Source: Rhizomicrobium palustre | GTDB taxonomy: Bacteria > Pseudomonadota > Alphaproteobacteria > Micropepsales > Micropepsaceae | DNA length: 64,000 nucleotides | Direction of reading: 5' to 3' | Assembly (NCBI RefSeq): GCF_011761565.1 | Contig: NZ_JAASRM010000001.1 | Location: 2,790,139 to 2,854,138, forward strand | Shown here: positions 31,201 to 37,153 of the stretch, in pieces | Layout: each line of letters opens with the position of its first letter | Numbering within the stretch: the first letter of the stretch is position 1 | Program-made: the position numbers and the translations under genes | The notes under the pieces: generated by a model | Told to the model about the DNA's origin: nothing | The model's database searches: none | What the model saw: only the letters and a program-made list of their open reading frames with translations

Positions 31201-32232
31201 GTAATCGGCAAAGACATTGTGGTTCTCAACAATCCGGCCTCGGGAAGCTTCGACAGCAAGAATGTGGGGCAGGGTAAGACCATCACGGTTAATGGTCTGG
31301 CGCTTTCTGGGGAAGATGCCGGTAATTATGTTCTCGGAGCGACCACGATCTCCGGGGCCATTGGCGGCATCACGCCCGCAACCCTCAACGCGGTGCTTAC
31401 TGGCTCTGTCACCAAGGTATATGACGGCACCACGCTGGCGACCCTCGGCAAAGGCAATTACGTGTTGAGTGGTGTGATTGGCAGCGACGGTGTCGTGCTT
31501 AACGGCCCGGCGACCGGCAGCTTCGATACCAAGAACGTCGCGAACGGGAAGACCATCACGGTTACGGGCGTCTCAATCGCGGGTGTGGATGCCGCCAATT
31601 ACGTCCTGGCTGCCACCACGCTTTCGGGGGCATTGGGGGCGATCACGCCCGCCTCGCTGGTTCTGATCGCTAATGATGCGACCCGCCAGCAGGGCACGCC
31701 CAATCCGGGCTTTAGCTACTCTGTTTCGGGTTTGATGAGCGGCGATAATGCCTCTGTGGTCGGTGGCGTAACGGCGTCGACCTCAGCCGTTCAGGGCTCG
31801 CCCATGGGCAATTACGCGATCACCCTCTCGGGCGGCGAGGCCTCGAATTATGTGATTGTATCGCGCAAGGATGGGACGCTGGTGATCACTGCGCCTCCGG
31901 CCAATGGTGATGTTCCGGGCTACTACAATTCTGTGCCGGCGACGAACACCAATGCGAATGGCAGCGGTACAAGCAGCACCAGCGGCACAGCTCCTGGCCC
32001 TGTCGGCGCCAGCCCCTCGAGCGCGCCGCAGCAAGTTGTTCCGGGGCAAACCGGTGCTGGCGGATCGATCTTCTGTTCGGTCTCCAACGGCAGTTCTACG
32101 ACTGAAACCTGCAGCACGAATTCGGCGCGTAACGATGTGCGCGGGAAAACGAAGTATGCCGCAGAGATGAAACTGCAGCGCCGGACCGAAGCCGAAAAGC
32201 CCGTTTCCAAGAAGAACAATCGCAAGGCCTGA
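22249..32232 (+). CDS. giant two-partner secretion exoprotein (TpsA), filamentous-haemagglutinin-like, with GLUG and YDG repeats
   Basis: Secreted surface protein of 3327 residues, probably an adhesin or biofilm protein exported by the upstream TpsB. The signal peptide (about 1-25) ends GYPAWA. The TPS secretion domain (about 26-300) includes VVIIDWKKFDIAKGE, ALAVNRIGG and FMFGPNAKVNVGALVATTSD. GEWLIDPYNIIISND then leads into four modules of about 530 residues, each with SFTGGK, GLUG-type repeats (VGGLVG, NAYATGSV) and an ISGTVYSDHG-type segment ending in GGYLTFYNTSSVTV. Residues about 2760-3215 are MBG/YDG-type domains. Near the C-terminus Cys3276 and Cys3288 form a C-X11-C pair. The start at 22249 has AGAGGG upstream; the GTG at 22207 is inside the palindrome. 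The ligand is unknown. Confidence 0.92.
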   Translation: MQRSFFTNKLKVTVALSALFVGYPAWANPTGGTVVGGQAVISTPSSNQLNVNQSTKVVIIDWKKFDIAKGETTTFIQPDASALAVNRIGGADPAKILGNLMANGKVILIDGNGFMFGPNAKVNVGALVATTSDASNADIMSGKAKFDKPGSANGQIINYGQITANSGMVGLVAPSVTNNGVIRAKLGQVALGASNVFTLDFTGDGLISFPVDPNVIAAAIDANGQPVKALVANNGHIEASSVVLSARAAAALVTNVISVKGEIVAQTISHKGGKIILDSGVGAVALEGAKLDASGANGGGSISVASVNASRVTADAATVLDASATSQGDGGSIVLNSLNTKFYGTASAKGGSISGNGGKIDTSGHVLDVAGAKISTVAPHGKTGEWLIDPYNIIISNDASTGSGYTATANDTVINADQILDALKNNSVSITTGASNAPGSQAGDITISTGLSWNSSNTLTLAAANSINVNAPISLASGGLSLTGKHLNFADNVTVSGAGSVVLTGSDYTFLGGHSLSFTGGKNSGATLAINGTSFTLLYGFDDIQAISSPGKLSGAYALANSLDASSLTTWTSIGDSYNDLPFAGIFEGLGHTVSNLSYTATKNTTGFFGYTSGATIRDFGLIDGAITSGNINAVGPLVGTAESSQLQNVFASTSVTGTGQYVGGLVGSISGDSNIINAAAFGDITGGQDVGGLVGTIYGGQILNAYATGSVKGGQNAGGLIGHAVSNSNATYIENTYASGAVSGDGVSGGLIGRVDNFCSTCIDQTTISNSYWNTDTANVTESIGSGTYTGNVFGVPTSVLQSGPAGLNALPWNIKSGANPYLSFLVLPQTTISGTVYSDHGKTTLSGVKVYEVLLGGSTIVANATSGNDGAYSVAAPQSNGTALLFLDGGSVFANTVAEYTGSSLSGVNLYGGYLTFFNTSSVTVTSALDSLKSFMKPDGFSTGDFLFSPWGDVIVPTAGLDITASRNLSADRAFSFVGTNGLYLTAGDALSIDAPLTVENGALNLTAYTMSSMANLTASGAAAVSLNVAVPASTVFGGGTSLSFTGGKSSGATLTINNSRYTLLYDFDDIQAINSPSKLDGAYALANSLDASSLTSWKPIGNAANSFSGVFEGLGHTVSNLSYTVAGSMSGFFGTVRNGIIRDFGLVGGTITVANGNSDIGPLAGEVANSLILNVYSSTDVKGNGWYVGGLIGFLDAGSRLYGGAAHGNVTGEQNVGGFAGGIYEAAVGNAYATGDVSASYRAGGFAGEVSRYQGSVAVSNVYASGAVSATDYKGGLFANVAEMCAPACTNVGIYFSNAYWTTDTTGVTNGMTGKGTYSGTLTGVTTAQLRAAGLDGMQPPGWVYKDGFNPYLRFETAPAKTISGTVYSDHGKTTLANANVYELTLGDSSVVANATSGTNGTYSLVAPDSNGSVLLFLDGGSVFANTVAEYKGASLSGVNLYGGYLTFYNTSSVTVAAALNTLAGAVTPNGVSARDFLFSSSGNNVAPMAGLDITATGDFSLDATLNFAGSNGLYLNVAGNFSSQELSALSIVDGALNISAKNIAIGSNVTVTGGGMVQLNTAQSGDYQFLNGHSLQFTGGKDAGASLSINGTAYTLLYSFDDLQAINATSNSRGGTYALAKSLDGHSFNGWTPIGGSNGGFNGVFTGLGNTVSNLSYGVTSVNAGFFGYVGNGVIRDFGVLGGTISGSADFVGGVVGYAWKATLKNVYSTASITADGSYHGGLIGFADTSTITNASARGSVSGAYVIGGLIGTLNESTLINAYATGPVTASKDTIGGLIGNVGAYFGSTTISNVYASGPVTAPSSAQNVGGLLGIGYGFGTKILTNAYWNSETSGTQLGLGSTASVYTGAAAGLTTAQLRQGPQGFDPSVWVFSNTANPRLIIENPIPTISGTVYTSRGGNALSGADVYEILIGNSSVAGTAKSGTDGSYSLFAPSSNGAVLLFLDGGNVFANAVVDYKGQSLSAIDLFGGYLSFYNTSAVTVSAALNTLSSFVRPDNFAAGDFLFNISGSSVMPTASLDITAAGPLTIDQALTFTGTNAGYFTAGNGDITVANAINLDSGRLILNATGAIAVNAKVSASGAATVSMVAGTKAGTLPWQTLTEISYGVGGGLDFGNTDNGAKLFVNRQAYKLVYSLDQLQAINSDLSGSYALATSLDGSARKSWTPIGNAANNFAGIFDGLGNTLSNLNWDMTGADEAGLFGVASGVLRNIGLVGGTMTGKGVNNFGPLAGHLSGVAYNSYSTVNVVGDGCDLCGGLIGYVELGSLAQNVFATGNVILKNGSESSAAGGLAGSVEGGISNGEAFGAVIGGSHAGSIAGYLPTSGVLNNVVGLGYVKADGVSGGLAGSAYGTITNGYFDSDTTGISYNRGVGEGQTTTGFIGLGTSYLQSNMPDGLTSPDWGFNLGAAYPYLASFFPNGVQTVSGKVYANSDQDAAPGLRVGALANGNKLGESGTGSNGYYYIFMPAGTLQNDSNVLAYLTGGTVQANTYLVKGDGALTDANLYVGDLRLISGAANLSTMFDGLASALGNMSGADYLFAVSNGKVALGSSTNLNVLETGFSLNIDQAITTTGNVVLSADDASVTQSEAIKANALVLRGVNTSFTLTNSANNVSILADRPVYGSLSFVNSGDLTIGTVADDSGLSGFRLISVKAGGNLTVDASVQAADVVSLLSGGDLTITESGSVYSRNSIVLSAGKAFVNNGGATAVTSEDGRWLIYSADPSKNSFGGLDSGNTAIWNATYDTMAPEGIEASGNRYLFVKQPTLTITTTDLSKTYGSSIGSALSDAYKIAGYDGGLTGVYLADTAASVFSGTPIISSLGAGAGAKAGSYTVNAAQGSIVLLNGYALSAQNNGVLTVDPKVLTAALTGVVTKIYDGTTAASLMNGNYVLSGIVGRDAVSVANTSGSFADKNAGSGKTITVSGLTLSGADAGNYVLSVTSVSGDIGAITPATLNAALTGSVTKVYDATTLAALANGNYVLTGVIGKDIVVLNNPASGSFDSKNVGQGKTITVNGLALSGEDAGNYVLGATTISGAIGGITPATLNAVLTGSVTKVYDGTTLATLGKGNYVLSGVIGSDGVVLNGPATGSFDTKNVANGKTITVTGVSIAGVDAANYVLAATTLSGALGAITPASLVLIANDATRQQGTPNPGFSYSVSGLMSGDNASVVGGVTASTSAVQGSPMGNYAITLSGGEASNYVIVSRKDGTLVITAPPANGDVPGYYNSVPATNTNANGSGTSSTSGTAPGPVGASPSSAPQQVVPGQTGAGGSIFCSVSNGSSTTETCSTNSARNDVRGKTKYAAEMKLQRRTEAEKPVSKKNNRKA
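23796..29580 (+). repeat. four tandem ~1.6-kb modules within tpsA
   Basis: The segment encoding SFTGGK...LLY...FDDIQAI recurs at about 23796, 25381, 26983 and 28591, a period of 1585-1608 bases. The segment encoding ISGTVYSDHG or relatives recurs at about 24750, 26346, 27929 and 29523. The first three copies are closest and the fourth has diverged most. Copies 1 and 2 share 41 identical bases (24745-24785 and 26341-26381). Confidence 0.85.
30838..31650 (+). repeat. three tandem 270-bp YDG-domain repeats in tpsA
   Basis: Each 90-residue unit reads LTGSVTKVYDGTT, then GNYVLSGVIG, GSFDTKNVANGKTITV and ANYVLAATT. Units begin near 30838, 31108 and 31378, and MBG-like domains lie on either side. 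YDG repeats are known from large secreted haemagglutinin-like proteins and probably form beta-rich stalk segments. Confidence 0.85.
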
Positions 32233-32254
32233 AACGGCTGGCACTCATAAAGCC

Positions 32255-32287
32255 GCGCCATCCCTCACAGGATGGCGCATTTTTTTA
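32255..32287 (+). terminator. rho-independent terminator after tpsA
   Basis: GCGCCATCC (32255-32263) pairs with GGATGGCGC (32270-32278) across a 6-base loop and is followed by ATTTTTTTA. It ends the tpsBA transcript and also lies beyond the end of mop, which converges on it. Confidence 0.92.
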
Positions 32288-32319
32288 TTGAAACCAGTGT
32301 ATCTCTTTTCGATGTGGCG

Positions 32320-32526
32320 CTATTTGGCGACCAGCACGTCGGAGGCTTTGATAATGGCAACAGCGTCATCGCCCGCCGCGAGGCCAAGATCGTCCACGGC
32401 TTCATTGGTAACGGAAGCGGTAACAACCACGCCGCCGCCGATATCGATACGGACATGGGCTGTAGTCTGCCCCTTGGTCACATCGATCACCTTGCCTTTG
32501 AATTGATTTCTTGCACTGAGCTTCAT
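32320..32526 (-). CDS. mop: Mop-type molybdenum-pterin/molybdate-binding protein (molbindin)
   Basis: A 68-residue single Mop (TOBE-type) domain: MKLSARNQFKGKV at the start, then VTKGQTTAHVRID, GGGVVVTASVTNEAVDDLGL and AVAIIKASDVLVA. Such proteins assemble into hexamers that bind molybdate in the cytoplasm and buffer Mo supply. The ATG at 32526 is preferred over 32535 because GGAAGGG then sits at usable spacing. It lies just outside nifA at the edge of the nitrogenase island, so a role in Mo supply for FeMo-co is likely by context. Confidence 0.9.
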   Translation of the reverse strand: MKLSARNQFKGKVIDVTKGQTTAHVRIDIGGGVVVTASVTNEAVDDLGLAAGDDAVAIIKASDVLVAK

Positions 32527-32825
32527 GCTACGCATCCCTTCCAGAGCCTTCTTGCGGAGGATGCCTCAGCGTTGCGAGAACGCCAAGGCTCAAGACGTTG
32601 ATGGGCCGACCGCCCTGCAAAGAGGCGGCATTACGCCTAACGCCTAAGCAATTTGCGAAAGCCTAGCCATTTCCGCGGCAATAATACCATGCCGGAACGA
32701 GGATTCGCCGTTGAAGCTGCAAATGAACCACTAGGATCAGGTGGACTTCATCATGCATTATAACGCGCCAGGAAGGGTTGGACACAAAAGCAGGGAGGAC
32801 CGCGAAGATCGGCACAGGAGCGGTC
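32527..32825. other. mop-nifA divergent intergenic region
   Basis: About 299 bases carrying the promoters of mop (minus) and nifA (plus). It has a direct repeat CGCCTAACGCCTAA near 32635, but I find no TGGCAC-N5-TTGC element and no TGT-N10-ACA here. nifA itself is therefore apparently not sigma-54/NifA-controlled from this gap. Confidence 0.4.
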
Positions 32826-34469
32826 ATGAAGGCGGTCGTAACGGATCGAAGCCAGTTGGAATTGCTGGCCTCGCGCAACCGGGCGGAAATGGCGCTCGGC
32901 GGCATCTATGAGATTTCGAAGCTGCTGGCATCTCCGAACCGGCTGGAGCCGACGCTTTCGGGCGTCTTGGCATTGCTCGCGAGCTTCTTGGATTTGCGGC
33001 GCGGTCTCATCGCCTTGCTCACCCCGGAAGGCCAGCCGGAATTGGTCGTCGGCTCGGGGTGGAGTGCCGCCAATGCCCGCCAATATTTTGAACGTCTTCC
33101 GGAGCGCGCCATTGGGCAGATCGTGGTCACCAAAATGCCTATGGTCGTGCCGGACATTTCGCGCGACCCGTTGTTCTCCGCTTACGATACCGGGGGCGAC
33201 AGCGAGGGGGCGGCGGTCTCTTTCATGGGCGTTCCGATCAAACAGGGCGACACGGTTATCGGCACGCTGACCATAGATCGGGTGCAGCACAGGGATCGTC
33301 CGGTCCCGTTCGACAGCGATGTGCGATTCCTCACCATGGTAGCCAATCTTCTCGGCCAGGCGCTGCGCTTGCATAAGATCGTGGCGCAGGATCGTGAACG
33401 CTTGCTCTCCGAACAGGCGCGACTTGCCAAAGTCCAAGAAGAGGTCAAGGGCGGGCATGTTCCTCCGGGCGCCAAGGGGATCATCGGCAATAGCACGGCG
33501 TTGCGCGGCGTGATGGATAAGGTCAAGCGCGTCGCGAAATCCAATTCGACCATCATGCTGCGCGGCGAAACCGGCACGGGCAAAGAGATGTTTGCCAACG
33601 CCATTCATGCGCTTTCACAGCGCAAATCTGGACCCTTTATCAAATTGAATTGTGCTGCATTGCCGGAAAGCGTGCTTGAATCTGAACTCTTCGGGCATGA
33701 GAAGGGCGCTTTCACCGGCGCTCTGGCATTGCGAAAGGGCCGGTTTGAGCTGGCTCATGGCGGCACGCTGTTTCTGGACGAGATCGGCGAAATTTCCGGT
33801 GCCTTCCAGGCGAAGCTCCTGCGTGTTTTGCAGGAAGGCGAGTTCGAGCGCGTTGGCGGCTCGCGGACGATTAAAGTGGATGTGCGGCTCGTCTGCGCCA
33901 CCAATCGCGATCTTGAAGCAGAGGTCGCCAAAGGTGCGTTCCGCGCGGATCTCTATTTCCGCCTTGCGGTGGTGCCGATTTTCCTGCCGCCACTGCGCGA
34001 GCGGCGTGAGGATATTGCGCCTCTCGCCAAGGAATTTCTGACTCGCTTCAATCAGGAGCACGACACCCAGCTCGCGCTGAACCCCGCAGCGATCGCGATG
34101 CTGGAATCCTGTTATTTCCCTGGCAATGTGCGCGAACTTGAGAATTGCATCCGTCACACCGCGACGCTCGCACGCGAGAAGAATTTGGCCGATGGCGACT
34201 TTCCTTGCCAGAACGACGGCTGCCTCTCGGCCATGCTATGGAAGGGCGCGCGTGCCGATCAGCCCCGGCCGCCTTCTCCCGTCCAATCACATCCCGCGGC
34301 GTCCGTTGAGCCGGAAAAGCCTGAGCCAGAGCTGGACCGGGCGACCTTGATGGAGGCGATGGAAAAATCCGGCTGGGTGCAGGCGAAAGCCGCACGCATC
34401 CTCGGCGTTACCCCGCGGCAAATCGGCTATGCCCTGAAGAAACAGGGCATCCCTCTGAAGAAGTTCTGA
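32826..34469 (+). CDS. nifA: nif-specific sigma-54 activator NifA
   Basis: Enhancer-binding ATPase that activates RNA polymerase-sigma-54 at nif promoters. It has 547 residues from the ATG at 32826. A GAF domain spans about 20-180. The AAA+ domain has Walker A GETGTGKE from about 247, the sigma-54 contact loop GAFTGA at 294-299, and FLDEIGEIS. Four cysteines at 429, 441, 461 and 466 give exactly C-X11-C-X19-C-X4-C, the motif that makes alphaproteobacterial NifA oxygen- and iron-sensitive without NifL. A Fis-type helix-turn-helix is at about 505-547 (QAKAARILGVTPRQIGYAL). nifQ follows after 2 bases. Starting at 32778 instead would add 16 unconserved residues. Confidence 0.97.
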   Translation: MKAVVTDRSQLELLASRNRAEMALGGIYEISKLLASPNRLEPTLSGVLALLASFLDLRRGLIALLTPEGQPELVVGSGWSAANARQYFERLPERAIGQIVVTKMPMVVPDISRDPLFSAYDTGGDSEGAAVSFMGVPIKQGDTVIGTLTIDRVQHRDRPVPFDSDVRFLTMVANLLGQALRLHKIVAQDRERLLSEQARLAKVQEEVKGGHVPPGAKGIIGNSTALRGVMDKVKRVAKSNSTIMLRGETGTGKEMFANAIHALSQRKSGPFIKLNCAALPESVLESELFGHEKGAFTGALALRKGRFELAHGGTLFLDEIGEISGAFQAKLLRVLQEGEFERVGGSRTIKVDVRLVCATNRDLEAEVAKGAFRADLYFRLAVVPIFLPPLRERREDIAPLAKEFLTRFNQEHDTQLALNPAAIAMLESCYFPGNVRELENCIRHTATLAREKNLADGDFPCQNDGCLSAMLWKGARADQPRPPSPVQSHPAASVEPEKPEPELDRATLMEAMEKSGWVQAKAARILGVTPRQIGYALKKQGIPLKKF

Positions 34470-34471
34470 CC

Positions 34472-35077
34472 ATGACCCCGGATGAAGCGTATCACTGGCT
34501 GATTGGTGAGGGCGATGCGTCCTTCGAGAAACATGTTCTGGCCTCCATACTCGCGCTCTCGCTCGCGGAGGGCTATGAGCTTGGACGTCCCTTGAACGAA
34601 ATGGCGGGCTATGATGGCCTTCCGGAACTGCTGGCGGCGATGTTTCCGCATGCGGTATCCGCGCTGGCGGGCATGAGCGCTTTGCAACGTGAAACCGACG
34701 AAACCTGTCTGTTCGATCTTCTGCTGTCGGGAACGAGTGACGGCTCTGCGCTGCAAAAGCTCTTGGCCAGCCTTATCGCGCGGCGGGCGCAGCGTCCCAA
34801 TCATCTCTGGCAGGATTTAGGGCTTCGCAGCCGCGCCGAGCTTTCCGAATTGATGGCCACCCATTTCGCCCCGCTGGCGCGCCGTAACCGCAGTGACATG
34901 AAGTGGAAGAAGTTCTTTTTCCGCACCCTGTGCTCGGACGAGGAATATGTGCTCTGCATGGCGCCAAGCTGCGGTGAATGCACCGATTTCGATAATTGTT
35001 TCGGGGAGGAAAACGGTGAGTCTTTCCTCGCCCAGCTTCGGCGCGATGGCGAACGCGCCCTCGAGGCACCGCGCTAA
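34472..35077 (+). CDS. nifQ: nitrogen fixation protein NifQ
   Basis: Molybdenum-donating Fe-S protein for FeMo-cofactor synthesis, delivering Mo to NifEN/NifH. It has 201 residues. The C-terminal cluster-binding motif C-X4-C-X2-C-X5-C is intact at Cys162, 167, 170 and 176 (CMAPSCGECTDFDNC). It follows nifA by 2 bases, so it shares the nifA transcript. It is followed by the NifA site and sigma-54 promoter of nifS. Confidence 0.93.
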   Translation: MTPDEAYHWLIGEGDASFEKHVLASILALSLAEGYELGRPLNEMAGYDGLPELLAAMFPHAVSALAGMSALQRETDETCLFDLLLSGTSDGSALQKLLASLIARRAQRPNHLWQDLGLRSRAELSELMATHFAPLARRNRSDMKWKKFFFRTLCSDEEYVLCMAPSCGECTDFDNCFGEENGESFLAQLRRDGERALEAPR

Positions 35078-35092
35078 CATTTTGTCGGCCAT

Positions 35093-35108
35093 TGTCGGAT
35101 TCACGACA
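35093..35108. promoter_or_regulatory. NifA upstream activator site (TGT-N10-ACA) before nifS
   Basis: TGT at 35093-35095 and ACA at 35106-35108 are separated by exactly 10 bases, matching the NifA consensus. It is about 34 bases from the sigma-54 promoter, closer than the usual 80-150, which may reduce looping efficiency. Confidence 0.65.
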
Positions 35109-35139
35109 AGGGTAATCCCAGGGATTCCGGCCTTATTTG

Positions 35140-35156
35140 CTGGCACTAACCTTGCT
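35140..35156 (+). promoter_or_regulatory. sigma-54 promoter of nifS-draT-draG
   Basis: CTGGCACTAACCTTGCT matches the YTGGCACGRNNNTTGCW consensus at all but one constrained position. The -24 GG (35142-35143) and -12 GC (35154-35155) are 10 bases apart. Predicted transcript start is near 35167, leaving about a 24-base leader with GGAG before the nifS ATG. Confidence 0.9.
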
Positions 35157-35190
35157 GGAGTGGTCTTGACGGTTTTCGCCGGAGACTGCC

Positions 35191-36351
35191 ATGCGCTGGG
35201 CCTATTTCGATAACAATGCCACCACCCGGACCGCCCCTGAGGTGGTTGAGGCCATGCTGCCCTTCTTCACAGGGAGTTTCGGCAATCCGTCCTCAAGCCA
35301 TGATTTCGGCAAAGCTGCCGCGGTGGCGATGTCGGGCGCGCGCCGCCAGGTGCAAACGCTCATTGGCGCCGAACACGAGCAGGAAATCGTCTTCACCTCA
35401 GGCGCGACCGAGGCCAACAATGCCGCCCTCTTGCAGGCGCTCCGGCGTGAGGATCGCAATGAGGTGATTGTCTCAACTGTGGAGCATCCCGCCATTCTCG
35501 GCGTGGTGGCCGATCAGGAAAAGCATCACGGCGTGATCGTGCACCGCATCGGGGTGGATGGGCGCGGGCGGCTCGATATGGTGGCTTTAACCCGGGTGCT
35601 CAGCCGAAGGACCGCACTGGTCTCCGTGATGTGGGCCAATAACGAAACCGGCACCATCTTCCCTGTGGCCGAGATTGCGGCCTTGGCGCATGAGGCGGGG
35701 GCCTTGATGCATTGTGATGCGGTGCAGGCGGTGGGAAAATTGCCGATCGACGTGAAGTCCACCAAGATCGATATGCTTTCGCTCTCTGCCCATAAATTTC
35801 ACGGGCCGAAGGGTATAGGTGCGCTGTACTTGCGCAAATCGACCAAGTTCCGCGCCTTTCTACGGGGCGGGCGGCAGGAGCGGGCGCGTCGCGCGGGCAC
35901 CGAAAATGTTCCCGCCATCGTCGGCCTCGGTAAAGCGGCGGAGCTGGCAGTTCAGCGCTTGCCCGAGGATGGGCTTCGCATTGCAGCGTTGCGCGACAGG
36001 CTAGAACACGCCGTGCTCATCTGCATAGAGGGCTCAGCCGTGCTGGGAGACCGGGAGCATCGTGTGCCCGGTACATCCGCAATCGCCTTTGCAGGTGCGG
36101 ATTCCGAAGAAGTTCTTTTCCGCTTGAATAAAGCCGGTATCGCCGCCTCTTCGGGCTCGGCCTGCACCTCTGGCAATATTGAGCCGAGCCACGTTTTGAA
36201 GGCCATGCGCGTGCCCTATGCGAGCGCCATGGGCGCGGTGCGGTTCTCTCTATCTCGGGCAAATACCGCGGAGGATATCGAGCATCTGATGCAGGTGCTG
36301 CCCGGTATTGTTGCGGGTTCCCGCTCGCCCTCGGCTGCGTTGGCGAGCTGA
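35191..36351 (+). CDS. nifS: cysteine desulfurase NifS
   Basis: PLP enzyme that takes sulfur from cysteine for nitrogenase Fe-S cluster assembly. It has 386 residues. The N-terminus YFDNNATTRTAPEV, TSGATEANNAA, the PLP lysine in SLSAHKFHGPKGIGAL, and the persulfide-loop cysteine in SSGSACTSGNIEPSHVL are all present. The start is fixed by GGAG and the sigma-54 leader. Unusually no full-length nifU is next to it; a stand-alone Nfu and an IscA are encoded downstream. draT begins 1 base after its stop. Confidence 0.95.
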   Translation: MRWAYFDNNATTRTAPEVVEAMLPFFTGSFGNPSSSHDFGKAAAVAMSGARRQVQTLIGAEHEQEIVFTSGATEANNAALLQALRREDRNEVIVSTVEHPAILGVVADQEKHHGVIVHRIGVDGRGRLDMVALTRVLSRRTALVSVMWANNETGTIFPVAEIAALAHEAGALMHCDAVQAVGKLPIDVKSTKIDMLSLSAHKFHGPKGIGALYLRKSTKFRAFLRGGRQERARRAGTENVPAIVGLGKAAELAVQRLPEDGLRIAALRDRLEHAVLICIEGSAVLGDREHRVPGTSAIAFAGADSEEVLFRLNKAGIAASSGSACTSGNIEPSHVLKAMRVPYASAMGAVRFSLSRANTAEDIEHLMQVLPGIVAGSRSPSAALAS

Positions 36352-36352
36352 G

Positions 36353-37153
36353 ATGCAAGCGGATCGCGGCCATTCGACCAATCTCGTCGGGGTCCCCACG
36401 GGGCTGATCGCCTCCACCGCCTTTAATGCCAATCCGGTATCACTGCACATCGCCAGTGTCTGCGATTCCAATCGCTCGCTGTTCAGGATGCTGGCCGAAG
36501 CGGACACCCCGGCCATCGCCGCGGGGATGTTCGAATCCTATATGGCCACCATGTTCGATCTCGATGACCAAGACCGAGATGGACGTGGTCCGGCACGTTT
36601 CAAGGCCTCAAGCTATCTGCGTTTGTTGCGCGGCTGGGGTTATGAGGCCAACTCGCCGGAAGGGGCGGTGCTGAAAGGCTGGGTGGAAAGCCGCTTCGGT
36701 CTGTTTCCGACCTTCCATAAGGCGCCGATCCAGAAATTCTGGGACAAGACATGGATCACCTATGTCGAAGAAAAAATGTCGAGCCGCTTTCACTCCAATG
36801 CGATCCAAAGCCAGCTCGATCTGCTCTTCGAATTCTCCCAATGGGCGCTGGCGCGCTTTCATGCGCCGGGTAAGACGCATATCCGGCTCTATCGCGGCAC
36901 GAACAATTTCGAGGAGCAGCAACTTCTCGCCCGCCCCGATAAGCGGCATGTGATCGTGCGGCTGAACAGCCTCTTATCCTTCACCAGCGACCGCGACACC
37001 GCTTCCAGCTTCGGCGACACGATTCTGGAAGTGGAGGTGCCGGTGGTGAAAATCCTCTTCTTCAACGAGCTCTTGCCCAAACATGCGCTGAAGGGCGAGG
37101 GCGAATATGTGGTGATCGGCGGCGATTACGAGGCTAAAGCCCTCTATTACTGA
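36353..37153 (+). CDS. draT: NAD(+)-dinitrogen-reductase ADP-ribosyltransferase DraT
   Basis: Transfers ADP-ribose from NAD to the conserved arginine of NifH (Arg102 here), switching nitrogenase off when ammonium or darkness/energy limitation is sensed. It has 266 residues. Family blocks are TGLIASTAFNANPVSLHI, RFKASSYLRLLRGWGYEAN, HIRLYRGTNNFEEQ and LSFTSDRDTASSFGDTILEV. The ATG at 36353 follows the nifS stop by 1 base, and the DraT stop overlaps the DraG start by 1 base (TGATG). Co-transcription with nifS implies it is made only under nif-inducing conditions. Confidence 0.95.
   Translation: MQADRGHSTNLVGVPTGLIASTAFNANPVSLHIASVCDSNRSLFRMLAEADTPAIAAGMFESYMATMFDLDDQDRDGRGPARFKASSYLRLLRGWGYEANSPEGAVLKGWVESRFGLFPTFHKAPIQKFWDKTWITYVEEKMSSRFHSNAIQSQLDLLFEFSQWALARFHAPGKTHIRLYRGTNNFEEQQLLARPDKRHVIVRLNSLLSFTSDRDTASSFGDTILEVEVPVVKILFFNELLPKHALKGEGEYVVIGGDYEAKALYY

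Noticed and set aside
32640-32825. sigma-54 promoter or NifA site upstream of nifA
   Set aside because: No TGGCAC-N5-TTGC and no TGT-N10-ACA could be found; autoactivation from this gap is not supported.
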